Source: Gnetum montanum (lineage: Eukaryota; Streptophyta; Gnetopsida; Gnetales; Gnetaceae). Taken from it: a stretch of 62,339 nt of DNA. The stretch is taken from the NCBI GenBank assembly GCA_015680685.1, contig MNCI01002773.1, positions 199,201 through 261,539 of the forward strand, written 5' to 3'. The stretch's first letter is position 1. Every line of letters starts with the position of its first letter. Shown piece by piece: positions 34,701 through 45,745 of the stretch. The translations under genes and the position numbers were made by a program. Under the pieces are notes generated by a model that made no database searches, had not been told where the DNA came from, and saw nothing but the letters and a program-made list of their open reading frames with translations.

Positions 34701-36889
34701 TTGACTAATGATACTATGTTTGATTAGGCTACCCACTTGGTCATTAGCTTGAGAGATGAAATCAAAAAGGTTAACAATAACCTTGACAATATGTATCATG
34801 TGCACTTTACATTCTTCTTTCAATACCTTAAGAGGTTTATAGAGTTCTTGGTGTTGAAGAGAGATGGAGAAATGGTTGCACATGATCATTTCCAACTCTC
34901 TAGGCCTTGGAATAATCATATCACTTAGGTTATATGCCATCAAGATCCACTAGTTGAGGAGATAGGAGAATCATTGGTCATTACCACTATGCATCTTAAT
35001 GATTCACATGGTTTGCCTAGTTGTTCCCTTAGTAGCATGGGGATTGAGCCGTATTCTATGCATGGAACTACAAAGAAGGCCAAGAGGCCACACAAAGAAG
35101 AAAATGGTACTACCAAAAAGAAGATAAAGAGGCCATGTGTTAAAGACAAGGTTTAAGTTCCTAACAAGCAAGAATCCAAGAAGATGACCATCAATCTCAA
35201 CATGGTAAATTAAGATGTTGGAGGTATGTAAGAATTTTGTGATATGTTTTTAGTTTTAGTTTTTAGCTTTTAGTTTATTTTTGTTGTATTTTAAGTTATA
35301 TTTTTATACTTAGATGTTTGCTAATTTTTTTATCTTTTATTATTATTTTTTGTTGTAGGGAGGAAGTAGGAGTTGCTTGCCAAGGTTACTATGAAGGAAG
35401 AGCAACAATGTAGGAAAGAGAAGGAGAGGATATCTACGGAGGCTTTCAATGTGTTGGGTTCTATCTTAGGTGATTTTATTGTAGAGAGTAATCCTCCAAT
35501 ATATCTTTCTCATGATTTTCTTGGTGTGCTCTAAGTCTTATTTTATCTCTTGATTTTTATTTATCTTTGTTGCAGTTACTATATAATCTTTTATGGTGAT
35601 TATAGAGTGTGGATCTTCACCAAAAGCATTTACATCGACATTCCATTCCAAATCATGGGTGAAAGCCCAAGAAAAGCTAGAATTCATGACAAAAATGATG
35701 AATGATATGGTAGATAGATTGTAACAAATAGCTCTTGATGTTGGTAAGAGATGTGTTAAAGTGTTTTATTTTATATATTTTGATTTCTATATTTTTGTTT
35801 TCATGTTTTTATGATCATAGTACTCAATGTTTTCTTTAAAGGGTTTTAATTGTTTTGATATATTTTTTTTTGTGTTATTGCAGTTTCCAAAATAAAATGG
35901 AACTCCTCATGAGACTTTGAATTTGATGAGTACCCAGCCTTGCCCTTAATGTTGAGAATTTCCCACATAGGTTATATGAAGGGGCCATAGAATGTGCTAC
36001 ATCTTATGCAAAAACATTCTAGGAGGTCCAATGTTTAAATGATTTCCTATGGGAGGAGATGGTGGCATTAAGAAAGCAAAACAAGGAGCTAACTAATAAA
36101 GTCAAGAGTCTCGAAGATCATAAGGAATTCATAGAGACAAATGTGACCAATAGGAACTCCTTACAAACTAAAGAGATAGAGTGTTCCTACTATTGGAGCA
36201 CTATTTAATGTAAGATTTCTCTAGCCAAGAGAAATATGGAAAAAGATATGCAAATGGAGCTCTTAGTTGGAAAGTCCAAAGAATGGCACAATTATTATGC
36301 ATGGGTGTTAGAGTGGGTCAAAAAACAAAAAGCTTAGAAGTAGATATATAAGGTGGGGAAGGAGAATTAAATGAAATCATGGCATGAGGAAGGCATGACA
36401 CAACATATGTATTAGTTATTTATTTAGGGGATAGGTGTAGAGGACATTTACAACATGTTTGTAAGATCCATGGTTGCTACTAAGTCTCCTGCTTTTCAAA
36501 TCACTACTGCATCTAGGAAGACCACCACTATTTAATTTTCCCATGCTTCACCTGAGTGGATAGGCATAAAGAGGAGAAAGGTCTTGGTAGGAGTAGATCT
36601 AGGAGACACTGATTGGACAAACTTGAGTGTAGAATAAGTTCTTCACAAGTTCGAAGCTAGTCTCCATAGATTTACAACTGAAGACATAGCTCCTGATTAA
36701 AAATATTTTAAGTTTTTATGTTATATTTTTTATTTTTTATTGTTTAGTTTTCTATGATTTATAGTTATGCTTTGTTCATCATGATTACTAATGGATTACA
36801 TGTTTTGTTGCTTATAGGCCTTAGGTGATGATGATGAGAATGTTGAGGACGATGTTGTTGATGATCCTCCTTCTCCTTCTATAGGTTAG
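31736..36889 (+). pseudogene. Antisense intron-containing gene, copy 1 (beside element E)
   Basis: Unknown gene with eight inferred exons: E1 31,736-31,860 (CCAACCATGG start, MVRKIKSSSRNLVLDEVEEE); E2 33,249-33,704 (donor now ATAAGT); E3 33,795-34,060 (donor GTAAGT); E4 34,167-35,223 (donor GTATGT); E5 from 35,359; E6 35,576-35,743 (donor GTAAGA); E7 35,884 to about 36,690; E8 36,818-36,889 (72 nt, acidic DDDENVEDDVVDDPPSPSIG, TAG). Acceptors follow T-rich tracts (TGTTGTAG, TTTGTTGCAG, TGTTATTGCAG, TTGCTTATAG). E4 holds FFDVEITKFI, GQPIILS, FNNLFGVPSSGAKV, YLKRFIEFLVLKRDG and a basic KKKIKRP, a possible nuclear signal. E7 has a coiled-coil-like VALRKQNKELTNKVKSLE region. The GQPIILS-FGVPSSG pattern faintly recalls the plant transposon-protein domain Transposase_32, but this is weak. 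Several in-frame stops show decay. It reads toward E, which lies on the opposite strand. Confidence 0.75.
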
Positions 36890-37789
36890 TTCTAGCATAC
36901 TTGTTTAGCCTATTATGTTCTATTATTTTTTTCCACACTATTGGTCTTGTTATTTTCTTGGCTATCATAGCCTTGGAGACTATATTATTTTTTCCTTTAT
37001 GTTATCATGCTGTATAGTGCAACTATGGCTACTATTATATTTCTTGTTGTTGTTTTCTATCACATAGTGTGATTGTGACTATTGGTATGAACATTCTAGT
37101 TATAAGTTAATTTTTTTTAATATTTTATATTTTGTAGTTTATTTTATGTTTTCTTGCATAAAAGACAAGTTTAAATAATAAGGCTATGAAGTAAAGTTTG
37201 GTGATAAAACAATAAAGGCATAAGATAAGGCATAACAAGTTATAGTATAAACATAAGAAAGATACAAAAAGGGAGGCCATAAGATTACTAGTTTTAGGCC
37301 CTTGTAGATGACTAGTTTAAGACCGTGGTAAGCTGCATTTTTACTTTGAATTTAAGTTTTTTATTTTTTATGCCATTTTATAGTGTTATGTAAACACAAA
37401 GGAAATAGGCATAAATTGTAAATTTGACATGAAAATGTAGAGCAACGTGATGTAGTAAAATAGTAAATAAGGCATAATAAAATAAAAAATTGTAAAGTAA
37501 AACAAAAATAAGTAAATAAGAGTTAAAACTAGACTAGAAAGTAAAAGGCTACATAATATGACACAAGGTTAAATGAATAAGTGATGTAGTCAATCGCACA
37601 ACTATTTTCTAATCTTTGAAAGACTATAGAAAGTGTAAGGTCTCTATTGCACAATTCTCTACTCTCCATTCCCTTCAATCACAATGTTCAATGAAAGCTC
37701 TTTCCATGATTCATTCATGGCCTCATCATTTTTGATCTTGGATTGGTTGATGTCATTATTTTCCTTACATCATTTTCGGTGATAGGAGT

Positions 37790-38437
37790 TTCTTCTTGAA
37801 ACTCCACCTTAGATCCCTGCTCTACGTCAACATTGTTGATAGATAAGAAGATTGTGCTATCTACATAAATTATAATTTTACCTCCCTCATAAGGTAGGTA
37901 AATTTCTTAATGGATAAGAGAAGAGACTACTCATAATTTGGCTAACCATGGCCTTCTTAGAATTAGATTGAACCCTAATTTCTCTTCCACTACTAAAAAA
38001 TTGGTAGATGTGGGAAATTATTCCCAACTGATGAAGTCTAGAGAAATAAATCTTCTCATTGATATTCGTGACCCATTAAAGGACATAAGAGTAGAAGTGG
38101 AAGTATTTTGGATATGTTCTAACAAGTTTAAATGATTCATGATGGGGAAGGATATAACATTTTTTGTCATCCCATCATGAACATACACCTATTGTACCTT
38201 GTATTTACCAACCCTTATCATTATGAAGAAGGGGATTCTCAACATCTCACCACTTTACGTGTTGGCCTTTACCTCACCATCACAAAATGTTATGATAGTT
38301 GGCTTCATTTCTTTCCTAGGTGAAGGTGGCACCATCACTACATGAATGAACTCCTCATTGGAAGCAATATCTTCACTGACAAGAATGGAAGTCAACATCT
38401 TAACTAAGTCTTGACAGTGAGCAAAGGATGTCATCAC
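37790..38437 (-). pseudogene. PR: Element E protease
   Basis: Minus-strand frame from 38,437 reads DLVKMLTSILVSEDIASNEE and HVVMVPPSPRKEMK, matching C at 11,340-11,460. Further homology runs through the active-site part in broken frames down to about 37,790, where GTAGAGCAGGGATCTAAGG-type sequence matches C 11,918. It is more decayed than in C. Confidence 0.7.
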
Positions 38438-38439
38438 TA

Positions 38440-41183
38440 GGTTGTATAAGCTTAAAGAGGTGTTTTACTATTTAAGCGAGAGCTTAACCTACTTCATGAA
38501 AATGATGAAGTCTTTGTTATTATTCGATGTTTTTTTTATTTCCCTTGAATTCCTCCATTCTACCTAGGATTTTCACTTCATATTTCAGTGTCTATTATTT
38601 AGGCCCCTTATCTTTCTCTTATTTTTGGCTACCCTTGCTAGGTTGGCTTGTTGAAATAGCTTGAGCATTGGTATCTATTGGTACTGCTAAAGTTAGAGTA
38701 AACTTCAGTGAGCCTACTTCATTCCACATCTTTGGTTATTTATTATACTTAGTCTTAGGCTTTAGATTTGGCTTCTTGCATTATTTAGAAGGTGATTTAT
38801 TATTATCTAGTTGCAAAGTAGCTAAAGCATTGGCTGCCATAGGAGGGCATTGATCAACCTAGGTCACAAGTTCATCGGTAGTGGGAGGGGGTACCCTAAT
38901 GACAAACAATTTCTTAGGAGGTGTAGGTGGTGATATCCTTATAACCAAAGGAGTTATTAAACTTGTGGAAGTTGAAATTCATTTTATCATGAGGAGGTAT
39001 CATGATCACAGATGACTCCCTAGATGGTTTAGGATTATTGCTAATATTAAATGTAGTGATCTTATACTAGTCATTGTTAGCATTTAGTAGGTTCTTATAT
39101 ACTTGCATGTTCTAGTTCTAGGGCCTAATGAGATTAGATGTGTCTAAGACTAATTTACCACTATTTATCATTTTTACAAATAATCTTTTAAGACCAAGCA
39201 AAAATCAATATCATGACTAGGCAATTGATAGTTGTGGAAAAATCAATCTAATTTTAAGTATTTAGGCATAGGTGGATCATCCTTTGTACCTATAATGGGA
39301 TCTTTAGCAAACTCACATAGGCAATCATGCCTCATATGGGCATTTTTGGTTATATATTTCTATTGTATGAAACCACTTTTGAGCACATGATCAAGAAGCT
39401 TAAACAATTTCATAGGTAGCTTTGTGTACTTGGACTTGTCTTTTCTTTTGAAGTATGGCCTAGGTGAGTTGCAAATGGAAGCACATGATGTTGATAGTTA
39501 AGTGGTTGTGGTAGGCACCTTTGATTATGTTGTCTTTGGCTCCTATGTTATTTTTGTTTCTTTGTCCACAATGGCCATGGCTACATAGTTTTGTTTCCCT
39601 TTATCTCTATTCTTTCTTGTGTGCTAGTTCTTCTATGTTACGTATGCTAGGTCATTGCTAGATTCTACAACATCTTCTATGTTTTTAATATGGAAAAAGG
39701 CTTGGCTAAGTAACTATGGGTCTAGGTAGTATAACTTGGACTTGATGAAATCATTAACCCCCCCTTTGAAAATGACCAAAAGGTCTCTTTTAGAGATGGA
39801 CTTGGAAATTTTGTCAAGGATGACATTTCATCTCTATATGAATTTTTGAACAAGTTTAAGGGCCCCATGTTTGATTTTCATAAGCTATTCTATTGTTGTA
39901 TCAAGTTTCAAATTATACTTGAAAGGTTAATGATTTATGAAAGTAAGTCATCTAGGGAGGTGGTGGAGCCTCTAAGTGGTGCATGGTACCAATCCAAGGC
40001 TTTTCCGGTTAGCAACATAGAAAAGATATGAATCACAGCATGGGTTCAAGCTTGTGACAACAAGCTCTCTGAATGGAAGGTAATGAGATGTGAGTTAGGA
40101 TCATCCTCACCATTATACTTAGTGAAATGAGAAATAGGGATGCCTGTGGGAAGAGTTATTTTCTAGATAGTAGAACTAATAGGATCATACTAATAGAAAT
40201 CCATATTTTTTCCCATCTAGGTGGTCAAGGCCTTAAGCTTCCACAACTCTTTAGTGAGGACCTAGATCATTTGAAAGGCTTAATCTAGGTCTTGAGGCAT
40301 TCCTATGGGTTGGGAAGTTTGAACTAATGGCTACAAACGAGGTTGGATGGCTTGGGACCATGCAATGGACATCAGTATAGATGGAAGAGTTTGTGTGGTC
40401 ATGGTAGTAGGGGGGTTAAACAAGGAGAAGGAAATTTGTGTTGGAACCTGGGAAATAAAGGGGACAAAGAAGGTGTGAGAGGCTTGTGAAGCCTAGGATT
40501 TCAAAGAGGACCTCACTTGTATGATGAAAGGAGTTGGCATGGTGGACATCACTAGTGATGGGCACACTAAATGAGGTTGAATTGCAAAAGGCATAGCTGT
40601 AAATAAGGAGGTGGAGTGGAAGGCTGGGTGGAACTAGTGCACTACTATAATGGGTGCTGAGGTGAACATAGTAGGGAACAAGGGTGTAGACAAAGGAACC
40701 TAATTCACATAGGACAGAAAAGGTGTGGAGTTGGAAATGGTTTCTTGTGGAGTTGACCATTAGAAAGATTAAGTATGAATGTGTCTAGTTCATGCTCCAC
40801 TTCAAACTCATCCTAGTCTTCTTGGTTTTACTCTAAGCTAATTTCCTCACTCATCTCATCAATGTTTATTAGTTGCATTAACAATCATATGTAAAATTCC
40901 ATTAGTTCAATTTTATCAGAGGGTGAGGGAATATACTCTTTCTCGTTTCAATGGATGATCTCAAATTGATGTTTGAACTTTGATTCTAAGCATGGGATGA
41001 GAAGGCTAGCTTGGGTCTTAGCATAAATAAAATTGTGATACTCCTCATTAATGATTGTAAAATATGGTTCCTATCACCTCCACCTAAGGAGTATACCACA
41101 ACTAGATCCTTGGAATCATAAATGCGAATGGCTTCTTTGTTAGTAGCCATGTGTGTTATATTGTGAGGTAAACTATGGAGCAA
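38440..41183 (-). pseudogene. gag: Element E gag
   Basis: Minus-strand Gag remnant with the same block order as C and D. The start at 41,183 reads MLHSLPHNITHMATNKEAIR and continues IYDSKDLVVV, the family's VRVYDPKDLAV motif. A Pro/Ser/Thr/His-rich part lies at 40,760-40,416. The Retrotrans_gag core (about 40,050-39,630) is frameshifted but aligns with D. The C-terminal block near 39,170 reads MINSGKLVLDTSNLIRP, matching C KGELLLDTSNLVRP. It is the most degraded of the three gag copies. Confidence 0.75.
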
Positions 41184-41740
41184 TGAAAAGGCATAATAGC
41201 TGTAAGGTCAACATATAAGCTAGCTTATAAAACTTAATAAGCTAACTTGTAAAACGTAATAAGCTAGCTTAATAAGATAACTTGTAAAACGTAATATCCT
41301 GTTAAAGTGCTAACATATTTAAGGATTTCAACTTATGAAACTCTAATGTATTAGTTGTCACTACATTGAAAAATTAAAAACAATTCACAAAATTTTCTAA
41401 CATATTTAACTAATGCTAGGAAAAATACTAACACTCTTTTAACGTATATGAAAACACCAAGAAACATTTTGCAACTTGCAAGTATAGAAATACGAAAGGT
41501 AGTATGCACTACAACTATTAAGATAAATAATTAAATCAAATTTGCAAAAAACAAGGACTATGTTAAGCACTACAACTATAAAAATTAAATGTTAAACTAC
41601 CTTGACTAGGAAGTTTAGGTAGTGGCATGCATTGTAGTCTTGAGAACATCCAAAATGGATTTTAATTTCTCAAATACATTGACAAGAAATGGCAGAAATA
41701 ATGCAAAGGATGGGCAAAGGAGTGAAGAATTTAGGTAGAG

Positions 41741-41758
41741 CCACTCCTTCTAGTGCTA
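41741..41758 (-). other. Element E primer binding site
   Basis: Minus-strand TAGCACTAGAAGGAGTGG lies just inside the LTR end (ACTATAGTTTC). It aligns with the C and D sites; the first G of TGG is now A. Confidence 0.55.
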
Positions 41759-41761
41759 GAA

Positions 41762-42898
41762 ACTATAGTAGCTAAAATATTTGGTGCTATAAAACTGAAA
41801 ATTCTAGCATACTATAGTTTAATCCTAGATCCAACAAGCCTCGAAAAAGGATCTAGAGAGCCTCAAATGATTTTGCCAATCGATTAAAGACTTAGAAGTC
41901 TATTACCATATCATAAAATAAAAATGAAAAAACATATGAAATAGTCATTTGATTGCTAGATATGAGACAAAGAAATGAAAGAGATAATGTAGTAAAATAA
42001 AGAAAACTATAACTTTTTATTAAATGCAATAAGAAAAAAAAAAGGGGTTTAGGGGATATAGATTGTGGTGTGTAAAATCTCAAGAACATAGAAATATCTT
42101 TAATGTCTAATGCAGATGGTAGGGTGTGTTTTGCCACCATATCTGTACTTGTCCTTCTCCAATCAATCTGCTCTTAAGCTTTTCTTGCGACATGTTCTCT
42201 CTACTTTGATGTTCTACAATGGTTGGGTAATGGCTATGGACTTTTAAATTTTTGCTCTACTCCAAAATTCTCTAGTTTTGCTGAATGCATAATGATTCAA
42301 AAATCCTTAAAAGGATGCAAAATTTGGCTTAAATAGGCTATAAATGTCAAGTTTTTTTGCTAGTTAATTTTGGCTAATTTCTGACATTTGATGCGAAGTT
42401 TCTGATATAATTGTGTGGGCAAAATCTCTAGCGTATGATGCACCAACGTTTTTCACTTTTTTGGCTAAAATACCAATGTATTTAACACTTTCACCAACCA
42501 AAAACTATAGCATATGAACCACTAACATTTTTTTGACTTTTTGGACAATGAAATACAATGTATTTGGCACTTTCACCACCCAAAAAGTGTGGCCCATGAA
42601 CTGCCAACATATGAAGCTTTCCTTGCCAAATTTGATAGCATGTTTTGAATATTTTCATGGCCCAAAATCCAATGTATTTGTCCCTCACGTTTTTGGCATT
42701 TTGCTACCAATTTTGGTAACGTATTAGCATATTATGTCGGACACGTTGGCTTAAATGGAATTCTAGCATTGTGAGTTGTAAATTCCAATCTGACACATTG
42801 AAAAATGCTTAACACTTAGTCAAAACAAGGTCATAGGGTAGTTTGATGGAAAAATAGTTAATTATTTCTGCCTTTAAATTCCCAACAAATTACAATGC
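41762..42898 (-). repeat. Element E 5' LTR
   Basis: Minus-orientation LTR. It shares the TATA context with C and D (TATTTAAGCCAA, 42,335-42,328) and the ACTATAGTTT end with C. The U3 carries two diverged units of about 85-90 bp (42,424-42,600) around CCAATGTATTT-CACTTTCACCAMCCAAAAA. The outer end is set at AATTACAATG (about 42,898), a decayed form of the family terminus. Copia sequence follows immediately. Confidence 0.5.
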
Positions 42899-42904
42899 AA
42901 GTTA

Positions 42905-43760
42905 TTGGCTATTAGGCTTTTTAGTTGTCACATGAATTTTTCTTTAGGGTGCTTCAAAAAAGTCCATTGTCCCTTTTACATATCTCAAGATATGATTGAG
43001 AGAATTAATGTGGCTTAGTCTAGGTTCTTTCATGAACCTTAAAAAGATAAAATGTAACAAACGCAATATCAAGTCTTGAGTGATAAGAAAACCTAAAGCA
43101 TTCTATCATGCTTCTATAGAGAGAAGCATCAACTATGGAACTTTCATCTTTGACTTAAAGTTTGAGGTTTGGAAGGAGTGGATTAATGGCCATATTTTTC
43201 TATGATATTTTTAGCATATTTAGTTTCATGCATTTTCAATGCATCCTCCTCTTGCTCTACTTGTATTCCTAGAAATTACCTTAGTACTTCTAGATCCATC
43301 ATCTCAAATTCTTCTTTCATATCTTTCCTAAAGTCTAATTTTTTTTTCAAAACTTGATATGAAGACCAAGTCATCAACATACAAAGAGATTAAAATTACA
43401 TCCATACTTACATTCTTGATGTAGAGATTACACTCAAACATATAACTTTTGTAGCCACTTTTAAGAAGAGAATCATTGGTTCTATGAAACCAAGCTCTTG
43501 GAGCTTTTTTGAGTCCATAGAAAGCCTTTTTTAGCTTGCATACTTTGTCTTATTGGCATTGAATTTTAAACTCCTTTGCTTGGAGAATATAGAATTATTC
43601 TTCTAGCATACCATTAAGAAAGCTAATTTGACATTCATTTGATACATCTTCACTTGAAGATGGGCTACTATAAAGATGATAAACTTAATAGTTTCAAATC
43701 AAGTACAAATATTTTTTTATAGTTAATGTGTTTCTTTTGTTTAAAGCCCCTTAATACTAA
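42905..43760 (-). pseudogene. pol: Element F: Ty1/copia reverse transcriptase
   Basis: Decayed copia RT on the minus strand. Readable motifs are KKAFYGLKKAPRAWF (about 43,490), LYIKNVSMDVILISLYVDDL (about 43,370) with the catalytic YVDD, and near the end RFMKEPRLSHINSLNHILRY followed by VKGTMDFFEA (about 43,040-42,955), the start of copia RNase H. Copia order is INT before RT, and the integrase part lies upstream on the same strand at 44,205-45,000. RNase H is cut off at about 42,905 by the element E LTR, so E was probably inserted here or a deletion joined the two. Confidence 0.85.
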
Positions 43761-43904
43761 CTTACCTTAGAAGAAGAGATGTTATCTTGTTCATTAAATT
43801 TTGTTTAAATACCACCTTGACACTAATGACCTTCTTTCTCTTTGATTTATGTACTAAGAATCATGTATTACTCTTTATTATTGAATCATACTTCTTTTGA
43901 ATTG

Positions 43905-43998
43905 CATTCTTAGAGTTGTTAATTTTAAGGGCTTCATTCATACTTGATGANACATTCTTAGAGTTGTTAATTTTAAGGGCTTCATTCATACTTGATGA
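43905..43998. repeat. Exact 46-bp direct duplication around an N
   Basis: Positions 43,905-43,950 and 43,953-43,998 are identical, separated by N and A. It falls in the copia pol between integrase and RT. Perfect identity in otherwise heavily mutated DNA, with an N at the joint, suggests an unresolved assembly overlap. Confidence 0.95.
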
Positions 43999-44204
43999 TT
44001 AATTAGTTAGGACTAAGTAGGAAACATTAGACTTTACTTGGCTTCCTGTATATCTTCTTTGGAAGTTAGTGTTTATGATTTAAGATGAGAAGTGATCCTT
44101 CTCCACTCATGGCCTTAGCTCATAAGTGTCTTCCTTCTTCTTCTTTTCCTCTTCTTAGCTATAGAATGAGTCAAACACTAAGGTTTTCTCATAAAAGATT
44201 ATAC

Positions 44205-45000
44205 TTATTGATACATGCCATTTATTTCATGTAGATTAAAGCATTTGTAGCCACTTTTCTTGGAATCATATCCAATAAAGATATACTTCCTACTTTTATT
44301 ATCTAGCTTCCTCACTGAAATCTTCTTATAGCATACATAGTCAAAGAATTTGAGATGAGAGAAATTTGATTCCTTACCATACAACAATTAATAGAGAGTT
44401 TTCTTAGCTATGAAAGTTTTAATGAGCTATTGAGGATATAGGTGGCTATATGGATTATCTCATTCCAATAGAAATTAACAAGGGAGACATTCTTCAACAA
44501 ACATCTACATATGTTTTTGGATAACATCATTCTTCCTCTCAACCACTCCATTGCTTTCTAGCTCATACTCATATGTAGTTTATTTTGAGATGTTATGATT
44601 TTTATAAAATTCATCAAAGTGATTACCTACAAATTCACCTCCTCTATTTCTCCTTATAGAATTGATTTTTAAGCCAAGAAAAATCTCTATCAATTTCTTG
44701 AAATTTCAATATACTTTATAAACTTCATCTTTCAAATGAAGAATGTAGGTTCTTACGTATTTAGAAAAATCATAAATAACCATTAAAAAATATTTAGATC
44801 CTCCATATGAAATGGTGGGCATTGAATCCACAACATCTATGTGAATTTGCTCCAAAATTTTGGTCCTTCTCTTACTTGTATGGGAATGTGGAAGTGCCTT
44901 TTGTTTGCTCTTTTGATATGTATCACAAATCTCTTGAGGTGCTTCTTGAAACTATTGAAAACTTCTTCTTGAATTACTTCAAAATTTATAAAATTTTTTT
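44205..45000 (-). pseudogene. INT: Element F: Ty1/copia integrase
   Basis: Minus-strand integrase. From upstream: HKVPQEICDTYQKSKQK, then the core start IHIDVVDSMPTISYGGSKYF with the first Asp, IYDFSKYVRTY, then NRGGEFVGNHF where copia has SDNGGEF, so the second catalytic Asp is lost. NGVVERKN follows with the Glu. The C-terminal part is an open frame (44,387-44,205) reading FFDYVCYKKISVRKLDNKSR and KYIFIGYDSKKSGYKCFN, typical of copia (KLD-KS--CIFIGY). A GAG-pre-integrase region is probably upstream but unclear. No gag or LTR is recognised for this copy. Confidence 0.85.
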
Positions 45001-45745
45001 ATTCTTATTGCTGTGTCAAGTTTGGATGATAATATTTAATGAAATTTATGTGTGCAGGTTCACCTTGGAATGTGTATAATTTGGAATATAGATTTTAGTG
45101 TTTCTTTCTTGATATTAAATGGAACTTATAGTATATTTTTGAGTTTCTAAACTAGATGAGCTAGATGACAAATGCTTGAAATAAATAAGTTTGAATTATT
45201 AATAAAAGAACTTGATGACTTAAATAATTTGTTGAAATTGAATGATGAATGGAGGAAATATCCAAGCTTAAAGAAGAAATAATATTACAAACAACTTTGA
45301 TGATAATATAGATTGTTAGTGATATGAAAACAAGATTTTGATGAAATATGAATAGTTGGGAGAGCTAAGATTTTTTAGAGAAAATTCATTAAAAAAATTA
45401 CTTCTTAAAAGAAGGTCATTTCATTTAAGTATGGCCTTACAATTTATAGAAAATGCTTAGGTCCATAGTTGGCAAACTTGAGAAGTAATTCCTTATAGTG
45501 AAAATAAAGAAATTTAGGTAAAATAAAGGTGAGTTGGGATAAAAATAACTTACGTTCATCCATAAAGTTAAAAATAAATAAAAATACTTTAACTTTGTAT
45601 ACATTTTTCTTCATGTGGGTAGAGAATTGGACACTACCTATTAACATTTTCTCTAGTGTGAAATAACTTCTTTATCTTTCTTTCTTATTATCATCTTGAT
45701 GCCTATATTATTATAAAGGTGCTCATGCCTATAATAAAGAAGAGG
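45001..45745. other. No recognisable gene
   Basis: AT-rich, with short chance frames on both strands. It may contain the decayed upstream part of copia element F (minus), but I see no zinc knuckle or LTR. Confidence 0.4.

Larger units (their letters stand above)
36890..42898 (-). mobile_element. Element E: second Tat/Ogre-like element of the C family
   Basis: Minus-strand order: LTR (42,898-41,762), PBS, leader, gag (41,183-38,440), protease (38,437-37,790), non-coding spacer (37,790-36,890), then antisense-gene copy 1 (31,736-36,889, plus strand). This is collinear with element C. RT, integrase and 3' LTR are not seen. Element C begins or ends right beyond copy 1, so E was probably cut by insertion of C or by deletion. 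A CTAGCTT-rich short repeat lies in the leader at 41,215-41,310. Confidence 0.75.

Noticed and set aside
31736-36889. Interpretation of copy 1 as a single ordinary host gene
   Set aside because: A second diverged copy lies in the same antisense position in element C and both are broken. A mobile-element passenger is more likely, though an origin by capture of a host gene remains possible.
41215-41310. AAGCTAGCTT repeats as a CRISPR-like or regulatory array
   Set aside because: Only three short irregular units, in the leader of element E. No spacer structure; likely a local slippage repeat.
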